Assembly: GCA_903859155.1 (NCBI GenBank)
Contig: CAIOLO010000137.1
Span: 1 to 59,017 of the forward strand
DNA length: 59,017 nt
Direction: 5' to 3'
Origin: an uncultured beta proteobacterium
Lineage (GTDB): Bacteria; Pseudomonadota; Gammaproteobacteria; Burkholderiales; SG8-39
Made by a program: the position numbers and the translations under genes. The notes beneath the pieces were generated by a model. The model saw only the letters and a list, made by a program, of their open reading frames with translations, did no database searches and was not told the DNA's origin. This document shows positions 10,031-17,302 of the stretch, one piece after another; within the stretch, counting starts at the first letter, position 1; each line of letters opens with the position of its first letter.

Positions 10031-11294
10031 TTTTGCCGTCGGGTTGGTCCTTCTTCTTGTCGTTGCCGGCGATGAAGGGGCTCCAGGGCTGCGCCTTGAT
10101 CGGACCCTTGGTCTTCCACACGACGTTGAACTGGCCATCGGCCTTGACTTCGCCGATCAGCACCGGCTTGTGCAGGTGATGATTCTTCTCATCCATTTTC
10201 ACCGGGAAGCCCGATGGCGCCGTGAAGGTCTGTCCGCCCACCGCCGTGATCACCTTGTCAACATCGAAGGTCTTGGCCTTTTCCACCGCCTGCTTCCACA
10301 TGTAGATGCCGATGTAGGTGGCCTCCATCGGATCGTTGGTCAAGGGCTTGTCCGCACCGGGCAGCTTCTTGGCCTTGGCGTAGGCGGCCCACTTGGCCTT
10401 GAAGGCGTCGTTGCTCGGGTTCTTCACCGACATGAAGTAATTCCATGCGGCCAGGTGGCCCACCAGCGGCTTGGTATCCACGCCGCGCAGTTCCTCTTCA
10501 CCGACCGAGAACGCCACCACCGGCACGTCGGTCGCCTTCAGACCCTGGTTGCCAAGTTCCTTGTAGAAGGGCACGTTGGAATCGCCGTTGATGGTCGAGA
10601 TCACTGCGGTCTTGCCCCCGGCGGAGAACTTCTTGATGTCCGCAACGATGGTCTGGTAGTCGGCATGGCCGAAGGGTGTGTACTTCTCGTCGATATCCTT
10701 GTCGGCCACGCCCTTGGATTTCAGGAACGCGCGCAGTATCTTGTTGGTGGTGCGCGGATAGACGTAGTCGGTGCCCAGCAGCACGAAACGCTTGGCGCCG
10801 CCGCCGTCCTTGCTCATCAGATATTCCACCGCCGGAATCGCCTGCTGGTTGGGCGCAGCACCGGTGTAGAAGACATTCTTGGAGAGTTCCTCGCCTTCGT
10901 ACTGCACCGGGTAGAACAGCAGTCCGTTCAATTCCTCGAACACCGGCAGGACCGATTTGCGCGACACCGAAGTCCAGCAACCGAAGGTCACCGCGACCTT
11001 GTCCTGGGTGAGCAGCTGGCGCGCTTTTTCGGCGAACAGGGGCCAGTTCGAGGCCGGATCGACCACCACCGGCTCTATCTTGGCGCCCATTACGCCGCCC
11101 TTGGCATTGATTTCGTCAATCGCCATCAAGGCCACGTCCTTGAGCACGGTCTCGCTGATGGCCATGGTGCCAGAGAGCGAATGCATAATCCCCACTTTGA
11201 CCGTTTTGGCTTGCGCGAATGCAAACGACGAGGCGAAGCAAGCGGTGATCGCCGCCGACATCCCCAAAGTCCTGACGAAATTGCGTCTGTTCAT
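10020..11294 (-). CDS. urtA: Urea ABC transporter periplasmic receptor UrtA
   Basis: Periplasmic type-I binding protein (Leu/Ile/Val-receptor fold) that captures urea or short amides, 424 residues. The N-terminus has twin arginines (NRRNFVR) before a hydrophobic stretch ending SFAFAQA, consistent with a Tat-type leader, as often in UrtA. The mature part starts KTVKVGIMHSLSGTMA. A clear AGGAG precedes the ATG. It is first gene of the urt-ure operon and its promoter region has a sigma-54 site. Its stop lies within a 19-bp tandem array. Confidence 0.97.
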   Translation of the reverse strand: MNRRNFVRTLGMSAAITACFASSFAFAQAKTVKVGIMHSLSGTMAISETVLKDVALMAIDEINAKGGVMGAKIEPVVVDPASNWPLFAEKARQLLTQDKVAVTFGCWTSVSRKSVLPVFEELNGLLFYPVQYEGEELSKNVFYTGAAPNQQAIPAVEYLMSKDGGGAKRFVLLGTDYVYPRTTNKILRAFLKSKGVADKDIDEKYTPFGHADYQTIVADIKKFSAGGKTAVISTINGDSNVPFYKELGNQGLKATDVPVVAFSVGEEELRGVDTKPLVGHLAAWNYFMSVKNPSNDAFKAKWAAYAKAKKLPGADKPLTNDPMEATYIGIYMWKQAVEKAKTFDVDKVITAVGGQTFTAPSGFPVKMDEKNHHLHKPVLIGEVKADGQFNVVWKTKGPIKAQPWSPFIAGNDKKKDQPDGKTKI

Positions 11295-11378
11295 GCGATG
11301 CTCCTAAAAGAACTGATTGTGTGGACTGGCTCGGCAGCAACCCTTATCCCCAGGCTCCCGAAACCTGCGTCATTAATC

Positions 11379-11393
11379 GCAACGTCCGTGCCA
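11379..11393 (-). promoter_or_regulatory. Sigma-54 (-24/-12) promoter of urtA
   Basis: Minus-strand sequence TGGCACG, four bases, then TTGC, an exact match in both sequence and spacing to the RpoN consensus. It lies about 85-100 bases before the urtA ATG and would start the urt-ure transcript near 11367. Confidence 0.85.
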
Positions 11394-11480
11394 CAACGGG
11401 AACACATCGATAAAGTCATGAATTCTTGGTAATCTTTCATCTGCAACCAAAACATTGAAATTTATTCTTGGAACCGTGTC

Positions 11481-11495
11481 GCACCATCACAGTGC
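11481..11495. promoter_or_regulatory. NtrC-type enhancer site
   Basis: GCACC, five bases, AGTGC matches the NtrC palindrome core (GCACY-N5-RGTGC). It lies about 90-115 bases upstream of the sigma-54 promoter, the usual enhancer distance. This points to nitrogen-limitation control of urea uptake and urease. Confidence 0.7.
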
Positions 11496-11570
11496 GCAGC
11501 ACCTGTGGCAGCACCACCCCGGGGCGCACAGATGCCTCCAATTTGGGCAGACAACCACTTAAGGAACAAC

Positions 11571-12407
11571 ATGCCAGAGACCAGTATTCGCGGCGTCACT
11601 ATTCACTATCAGATCATCGGAGACTCCGGGCCGTGGGTCGCGCTGATCACCGGTGGAAGACGCGGGCACCAGGAATTGCTGCCGATCGCGCGCAAGCTGG
11701 CGGCAAAAAACTACCGCGTGTTACTGCATGACCGGCGCAATACCGGTGCCTCCGACGTGCTCATCGAAGGCCATGACGGCGAAGAAGAGATCTGGACCGA
11801 TGATCTGCACGAACTGTTGAAAAAGCACGCCGCGCTGCCGGCCTTCGTCGGCGGCACGTCCTCGGGCGCGCGCACTTCAATGCTGTTTTACCTGCGCCAT
11901 CCGGAGGCGGTGCGCGGTCTTTTATTGATGCGCGTAACCGGCGGCGCGTTTGCGGCGGCGCGTCTGCCGGATAATTATTACGGGCAGTTCATAAAGGCCG
12001 CGCAACAAGGCGGCATGGCGGCGGTCTGTGCCACCGAGCAATACCAAGAGCGCATAGCCGCCAATCCCTCCAACCGCGAGCGCCTGATGGCGATGGATCC
12101 GAAGCTCTACATCGAGGTCATGACAGGCTGGCTGGCGCGCTTCAATGCCGGCACCCACCTGCCGGTGATGGGAGTCACTGAAGCCCAGTTGAATTCCATA
12201 AAAGTGCCCACCCTGGTCATTCCCGGCAACGACAAGACGCACTCCTCTGCAAGCGCCCTGGCCGCCCATGCCGCAATTCCGGGCAGCCGCTTGCATCGCC
12301 TGCCGATCACCGACCAGGACGTCACCCTGATCGCACTGGGCGAATGGGCTCCATACGAAGACCAGATCGTGCGCGAGTTCGACCTTCTGATGGCGGGATC
12401 GAAATAA
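11571..12407 (+). CDS. Alpha/beta-hydrolase fold protein
   Basis: 278-residue alpha/beta hydrolase of unknown substrate, cytoplasmic (no leader). The nucleophile elbow is GTSSG with Ser97; the oxyanion region ITGGRRGHQ and the HDRRNTGASD block are typical. Asp221 in VIPGNDKTH is the likely acid. The catalytic histidine expected about 25-30 residues later is not seen: that stretch reads LPITDQDVTLI. It starts at the ATG preceded by AAGGAAC; a longer frame to 11505 lacks support. It reads divergently from urtA and just ahead of a ThDP enzyme gene, with which it may be co-transcribed (158-base gap). Confidence 0.88.
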   Translation: MPETSIRGVTIHYQIIGDSGPWVALITGGRRGHQELLPIARKLAAKNYRVLLHDRRNTGASDVLIEGHDGEEEIWTDDLHELLKKHAALPAFVGGTSSGARTSMLFYLRHPEAVRGLLLMRVTGGAFAAARLPDNYYGQFIKAAQQGGMAAVCATEQYQERIAANPSNRERLMAMDPKLYIEVMTGWLARFNAGTHLPVMGVTEAQLNSIKVPTLVIPGNDKTHSSASALAAHAAIPGSRLHRLPITDQDVTLIALGEWAPYEDQIVREFDLLMAGSK

Positions 12408-12565
12408 CCGCCATCGGCCATCGGCCCGATGCGCTCTGCGGGGCACGAGCCCCAGGCGTAACATCGCGTGCTTCCAGGCGCGACGCGCCGCGCCAACTAC
12501 AATCCCCCCGCCCCGGCATACGCAATCAGCGCATGCCGCGGCCAATCTGAATGGAGAAAAGAACC

Positions 12566-14332
12566 ATGTCCGAGACAACCGGATTCGACAATTTCTGGGG
12601 GGAACACAGGGCCGATGAATGGTCGGACGCGCTGGTCGCGTCGATGAAACTGGGCGGCATCGACTATCTTTTCTTTGTTTCCGGCTCCGAATCCGCTTTT
12701 CTGCAGGAAGCGATCGCCAAAGCCGAGGCACTGGGCACGCCGGCTCCCAAGCTGGTGACCATGATTCATGAAACCGTCGCCCTCAATGCCGCGCTGGGCG
12801 CTTCCATGGTCACCGGCAAGCCGACGGCGACCTCCTCGCATGTCGACGTGGGCACCCTGCATTACGGCGGTGCGATTCATACCGCGTGGCGCGGCGGCTA
12901 TCCCGTGTTGATCACCGGGGGCACCGGCCCGCGCGCCTTTCCCGGCTCGATGCGCGGCTCGCGCAGCAGCGGCGTGCAGTGGCTGCAGGAACCGCGCGAC
13001 CAGGCGGAAATCGTGCGCCAGTTCACCAAGGCCGATCACCGCCTGGAACACACCGACAACCCCGGCCTGATGGTCAGCCGGCTGCTGCAGATCGCGTTGA
13101 GCGAACCCAAGGGCCCGGTCTACCTCACCATGCCGCGCGAAACGGCGATGTTGCCGATGCCCGGGACCACCCGCTTTCCAACGCTGCAGCAATTGGGCGT
13201 CGCCCGCGCAGTCAGTCCGGATCTGGACGATGCGCGCAGTGTCGCCCGCTGGCTGGTCAAAGCGGAAAATCCGGTGCTCTTTACCGACCGGGTCGCGCGC
13301 GATCCGGAGGCGAGCGCCGAACTGGTGCGGCTGGCGGAACTGCTTGCCATTCCCGTTGCCGAATCATCCAATTCAGATCGCATGAACTTCCCGTCGACAC
13401 ACCCCTTGTATGCCACCGGCCCCATGGCCAGGGATGCCGACGTGGTGCTGGTATTCGAGAGCACGACGCCCTGGATACCGGGTGCCGGGTCGCCTTCGGC
13501 CGATGCGAAAATCGCCTGGGTTGCGATTGACCCGGTACATTCCCGCTTGAAAACCAACGAATTCCGCGCCGATCTGTGGATTCCCGCCACCGCGTCACGG
13601 GTGGCACGCGCGGTACATGACGCGGCCACCGGCATGCTGGACAAGTCCGATCTGGCCCGCATTGCCGAACGCAGAAACCGCCTGGAGCAAAAGAAGCAGC
13701 GCATGGTCGCGGAGGCCGAACAACTTGCCATCGAAGCAGGCAAGTCCGGCAAGCCGAGCGGCCGTTGGGCTGCCTACCAGCTGGGGAAGATTCTGCGCCC
13801 GGATTCCATCGTGCTCAACGACGGCATCTCCAACGGCGGCTTGGTGCATACCTATGCCAGGCGCAGCGAGCCGGGCACCTATTTCCGCAGCGGCAGCAGC
13901 ACCGGCGGATGGGGCTCGGGCGCCGCCTTCGGCATGAAGCTCGCGCGTCCGGAGCAGGACGTCATTCTCGCCAGCGGCGACGGCTACTATTCCTTCGGCA
14001 CGCCGATGGCGGCGCTGTGGGCCGCGCGCCACCACAAGGCGCCCTTCCTCAGCATGATCTTCGTCAACGGCTCCTATAGCACCGGCACCACGGAACTGCG
14101 CCTGGCCTATCCCGATGGCTACGCGGTGCGCAACGGCAACTACGCGGGCGGCAGCTTCGACCCGCCGCCGAACTTTGCCAAGTATGCCGAAGCCGTCGAT
14201 GGTTACGGCGAGTATGTCACCGAGGTCGACCGGGTCGGGCCGGCGCTGCAACGGGCGATCGAGGAAGTCAGAAAGGGCTCGCCCGCGGTGGTCGCGGTGC
14301 GCGTGCCCGGTCCGCTGCAGAAAACTTCCTGA
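12566..14332 (+). CDS. Thiamine-diphosphate-dependent enzyme, acetolactate-synthase family
   Basis: 588 residues with the three-domain layout of ThDP decarboxylase/carboligase enzymes. The PYR-domain catalytic Glu is Glu69 (MIHETVAL). The PP-domain cofactor motif begins GDGYYSFG near residue 470 and ends with NGSYS about 30 residues on. The DUF-like central domain has LFTDRVARDPEASAEL. The FAD-binding features of true acetolactate synthase are not obvious, so a decarboxylase or lyase on a 2-oxo acid or acyloin is possible; substrate is unknown. The start at 12566 has GGAGA nine bases ahead; the ATG at 12551 is part of that site. Confidence 0.88.
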   Translation: MSETTGFDNFWGEHRADEWSDALVASMKLGGIDYLFFVSGSESAFLQEAIAKAEALGTPAPKLVTMIHETVALNAALGASMVTGKPTATSSHVDVGTLHYGGAIHTAWRGGYPVLITGGTGPRAFPGSMRGSRSSGVQWLQEPRDQAEIVRQFTKADHRLEHTDNPGLMVSRLLQIALSEPKGPVYLTMPRETAMLPMPGTTRFPTLQQLGVARAVSPDLDDARSVARWLVKAENPVLFTDRVARDPEASAELVRLAELLAIPVAESSNSDRMNFPSTHPLYATGPMARDADVVLVFESTTPWIPGAGSPSADAKIAWVAIDPVHSRLKTNEFRADLWIPATASRVARAVHDAATGMLDKSDLARIAERRNRLEQKKQRMVAEAEQLAIEAGKSGKPSGRWAAYQLGKILRPDSIVLNDGISNGGLVHTYARRSEPGTYFRSGSSTGGWGSGAAFGMKLARPEQDVILASGDGYYSFGTPMAALWAARHHKAPFLSMIFVNGSYSTGTTELRLAYPDGYAVRNGNYAGGSFDPPPNFAKYAEAVDGYGEYVTEVDRVGPALQRAIEEVRKGSPAVVAVRVPGPLQKTS

Positions 14333-14354
14333 GCAGGGATTCGAGCCGCGTCAT

Positions 14355-14376
14355 CCCGGCGGATCAGGCCGCCGGG
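14355..14376. terminator. Possible bidirectional hairpin between convergent genes
   Basis: CCCGGCGG, a six-base loop, then CCGCCGGG. It sits 23 bases after the ThDP gene stop and overlaps the last codons of the convergent kinase gene. No clear T-run follows, so it may only be an mRNA-end hairpin. Confidence 0.35.
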
Positions 14377-15284
14377 TTGGCACGCGCATGCCGCACCGGC
14401 AGCGTCACCCGGAAGGTGGAACCCCGGCCGACTCTGCTGGTCACTTCAATTTTGCCGTGGTGCTTGCGCACAATGCCATAGGCCAGCGACAAGCCCAGGC
14501 CGGCGCCCTTTCCCAGCGGCTTGGTGGTGAAATACGGGTCAAATATGCGCTTCAGGGTTGCCGGCGCGATACCTTCGCCGTTGTCTTCAATCTCGACCCA
14601 CACCCTGTCTTGGGCGGCCATACCGCTGCGTATGGTGACGGTGCCGCGGCTCTCGATCGCCTGTCCGGCGTTGCGCAGCAGGTTTGCGAACACCCGGGTC
14701 AGCTGCGCCGGCAGGCACTCTATCTTCGGCAGCCTGCCATAGGCCTTGCGCACTTCGCAGCGGAATTTTAGTTCGCCGGCGGCGATTGCCAGCGCGTGAT
14801 CAATACCCGCGTGCAGATCGGCCCAGTGCCACTCGGACTGTTCCCCTGCAATGGAAAGTTCTGCCAGGTTCTGCACGATCTCGTTCACCCGGGTGATGCC
14901 TTCGCGCGACTGGAGCATCAGCAGCCCGATGTCCTCGCGCAGGAAATCCAGGCCGATCTCCTGGCGCATGGCAAGCAGCGTTTCGCGCGCCTCGGGCGCC
15001 AGAGTCCCCTCAGCCGATCCCTGGACATCGAGAATCGCAAAGACTTTCTGCAGGTATTTCTCCAGTGTGCACAGGTTGGAGTTGATATAACCGATCGGTC
15101 GGTTGATCTCGTGCGCGACACCTGCGGCAATCAGGCCGATCGACGCCATCTTCTCGGCCTGCAGCAGTTGGTTGTTGGCGATCTGCTGATCTTCGCTGAA
15201 GTTCTGCATTTTCAGAAAATCCCAAAGCTTGTCAGGAGCCGCTTTGCGCCTGGAAATATCCTTGATCATTCCTGCCGCGTGCAT
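14364..15284 (-). CDS. Sensor histidine kinase (HisKA/HATPase), N-terminus looks cut down
   Basis: 306-residue soluble kinase. H-box AAGVAHEINRPIGY (His in the first third), N-box NLLRNAGQAI, G1 EDNGEGI, F-box FDPYFTTKPLGKG and G2 GAGLGLSLAYG are all present. The first residues, GMIKDISRRKAAPDKL, look like the tail of a PAC motif, but no PAS domain precedes them, so the sensory part seems lost. AAGGA lies six bases ahead of the ATG, so this short start can be used. The gene overlaps the preceding response regulator by 53 bases in another frame. No membrane segment. Confidence 0.87.
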   Translation of the reverse strand: MHAAGMIKDISRRKAAPDKLWDFLKMQNFSEDQQIANNQLLQAEKMASIGLIAAGVAHEINRPIGYINSNLCTLEKYLQKVFAILDVQGSAEGTLAPEARETLLAMRQEIGLDFLREDIGLLMLQSREGITRVNEIVQNLAELSIAGEQSEWHWADLHAGIDHALAIAAGELKFRCEVRKAYGRLPKIECLPAQLTRVFANLLRNAGQAIESRGTVTIRSGMAAQDRVWVEIEDNGEGIAPATLKRIFDPYFTTKPLGKGAGLGLSLAYGIVRKHHGKIEVTSRVGRGSTFRVTLPVRHARANPAA

Positions 15285-15765
15285 TCATGTTCCTTCCGCA
15301 ATTGGCATCATCGAGATTTGGCATAACGTCTTCGCCCCCAAAGCCTGCGATGGCCGTGACCGACGGGTCGACAGTCCCCCTTGAGCGCAATCGGGTGTCG
15401 CCCAGCGCTCGGGCAACGGCGGGCAGCAGGCGCCCGAGGTTGGCTTTGCTGACATAGTCATGGGCACCACGTTTCATCATCTCCACGGCGGCATCCACGC
15501 CGAGGGCGCCGGCGCACAGGATGAACGGCACGGCGAGCCCCCGCTCAGCCAGAATATTCAGTGCTTCCACGCCGCTGAATTCAGGCATTGCCCAGACGGA
15601 GATGACAATATCCCAGGGGGCTTGCTCGATCGCGGCCCGCATGGCCGCCGCGCTTGCCACGCAGTGGTGATCGATCACGTAATCGCCGAGGCGCAACCGG
15701 GCAATTATCAGCCTCAGGTCACGCTCGTTGTTCTCGACAATAAGTACGCGCAGGTTTTTCGCCAC
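15232..15765 (-). CDS. Receiver-domain response regulator lacking the phosphoacceptor Asp
   Basis: About 177 residues from the GTG at 15765, which has CGGGAG six bases ahead; a longer frame from an ATG at 15867 adds 34 unlike residues without a ribosome site. The CheY-like fold is clear: VLIVENNERD (acidic site), ISVWAMPEFSG (site of the phosphoacceptor), and YVSKANLG with the conserved Lys. At the phosphoacceptor position the codon is GTC (Val57) where a GAC Asp is expected, and the usual Thr/Ser near CAGAL also seems absent. No output domain follows. It is probably a pseudo-receiver, or the pair is decaying. Confidence 0.85.
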   Translation of the reverse strand: MAKNLRVLIVENNERDLRLIIARLRLGDYVIDHHCVASAAAMRAAIEQAPWDIVISVWAMPEFSGVEALNILAERGLAVPFILCAGALGVDAAVEMMKRGAHDYVSKANLGRLLPAVARALGDTRLRSRGTVDPSVTAIAGFGGEDVMPNLDDANCGRNMNARGRNDQGYFQAQSGS

Positions 15766-15973
15766 CCATGGCTCCCGGAAGGCGTTCTTTGCCAGTCCCC
15801 TCCACGCAAGGATATCGGCGACAGGCGAAAGAACTTTAGCGCTTTCGGGGATAAATCCGCGCGGCATTCTGCGCTGCTTGGGTGGCAGGAACTGTTGCCT
15901 GGCACGTTACCGTTGCAGCACCGCGCCAGTACTGCCTTCCCGCCGGTTGGCGATCTATGGCGGCGGCGGGTCT

Positions 15974-17242
15974 TTACTTGCGCCGCGCCGCAAGACGCCT
16001 TTCAAACAGCCGTCTTGCCGGATAAGGCGCGGCCATGCGGCCCAGAGATTCCTCGATGCGAAGGCCCTGGTTCCACTTGGCCATGTGCTCCGAGCGCGAA
16101 AAGCTTCCCACTCTTATTTGCGGCAAACCCCAGCCCAGCGCCAGGTGCACTATCGCGGGGTCCTCGGTCTCCGTGGAGCGCGCGGAGGCAATGCCGCCAT
16201 ATCCGCCTTCGTTTGCAGCTGCCCAGGCAGCGCGCGCCTCGGACAGGGTTCCGGCCTGATCGGGCTTGATCAGTACCGCATTGCCGGCGGCCTGGGCGAC
16301 GCCGGCGCGAATGCGCGCAAGATCGGTGCAGAAGAAATCATCGCCGACAATCTGCACCCTAGCACCGGCTTCGCGTGTGAACGAAGCCATTGAAGCACTG
16401 TCATTTTCATCGAATGGATCTTCGATCGATACAATCGGATAGGCATCGATCCAGCGCAGCAGCATGCGTTGCCACTGCTCGGGGTCCAGGGAGCGGGCTT
16501 CGAGCGCGAGCTGATAACGACCACCGCGAAACAATTGCGTTGCGGCAATATCCAGCGCAATCGCCATATCCGGACCGGGCCTCATCCCGGCATCCTCGAT
16601 CGCCTGCACCAGCGCGGCAAGCCCCGCTTCATTGGATTTGAATGTCGGCCAGTGGCCTCCCGCATCGGCTACTCCCTGGCGCAAACCTTGCCGTGCCAGG
16701 CGGGTGCCCGCCGCATGGTAGACCTCGGCGGTCATCTCCAGCGCCTCGTTGAAACTGCCGGCCCCCGTGGCGATCACCATGAAGTCCTGGACATCGACAC
16801 GACCACCCGCTTGCTCTCCGCCGCCGAAGATCTGTATCTGCGGCACCGGCAGTGCTACGCTGCGCTCGCCCGCAAGATGACGCCACAGCGGCATCCGCGC
16901 GGCCGCCGCGGCCGCCTGCGCATAGGCCAGGGATACCGCCATCATCGCGTTGCCGCCAAGGCGCGACTTGTCCGGCCTGCCGTCCAGGCGCACCAGCGCC
17001 GCATCCAGGCTGACCTGGTCTGCGGCGGCGCCCTCCAGCAGCGCAGTACGCATTTCGCCCTGAATATTGCGCACCGCAAGGGCGGCGTCGACGACCCGGG
17101 CCGCGCGCGAACCGATTGAAACCCCGGTGGGCGCGCTGCCTCGCCCCGAAAATCCCCCTTCCAGGAAAATTTCGGCCTCGACCGCCGGATGGCCGCGCGA
17201 ATCCCAGATGCGGCGCGCCTTCAGATCAACAATCCTTGTCAT
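15974..17242 (-). CDS. Enolase-like protein with altered active site
   Basis: 422 residues, full enolase length and fold: DSRGHPAVEAE at the N-terminus, SIEDPFDEND and VGDDFF for metal ligands, LIKPDQAGTLSEA with one catalytic Lys, and ARSTETED. Three conserved enolase active-site positions differ: the DEGG Glu is Ala (VADAGGHWP), the Lys of the IKTG motif is Arg (QIRVGSF), and the His of the loop near GGxHAxN is Gln-Ala (GGGEQAGG). It is therefore unlikely to be the glycolytic enzyme. It lies 60 bases after an NDP-forming CoA ligase gene on the same strand, which suggests a role on a related 2-hydroxy acid; substrate is unknown. Confidence 0.87.
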   Translation of the reverse strand: MTRIVDLKARRIWDSRGHPAVEAEIFLEGGFSGRGSAPTGVSIGSRAARVVDAALAVRNIQGEMRTALLEGAAADQVSLDAALVRLDGRPDKSRLGGNAMMAVSLAYAQAAAAAARMPLWRHLAGERSVALPVPQIQIFGGGEQAGGRVDVQDFMVIATGAGSFNEALEMTAEVYHAAGTRLARQGLRQGVADAGGHWPTFKSNEAGLAALVQAIEDAGMRPGPDMAIALDIAATQLFRGGRYQLALEARSLDPEQWQRMLLRWIDAYPIVSIEDPFDENDSASMASFTREAGARVQIVGDDFFCTDLARIRAGVAQAAGNAVLIKPDQAGTLSEARAAWAAANEGGYGGIASARSTETEDPAIVHLALGWGLPQIRVGSFSRSEHMAKWNQGLRIEESLGRMAAPYPARRLFERRLAARRK

Positions 17243-17302
17243 CGGTTGCGCATCCTTGAGCGGGCCGCAACCTGCGGCATCGCGCGAAACACCCGCAAAC
17301 CG

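Noticed and set aside
15886-15905. Sigma-54-like TGGCAGG...TTGC on the plus strand
   Set aside because: Spacing is one base too long and no plus-strand gene follows.
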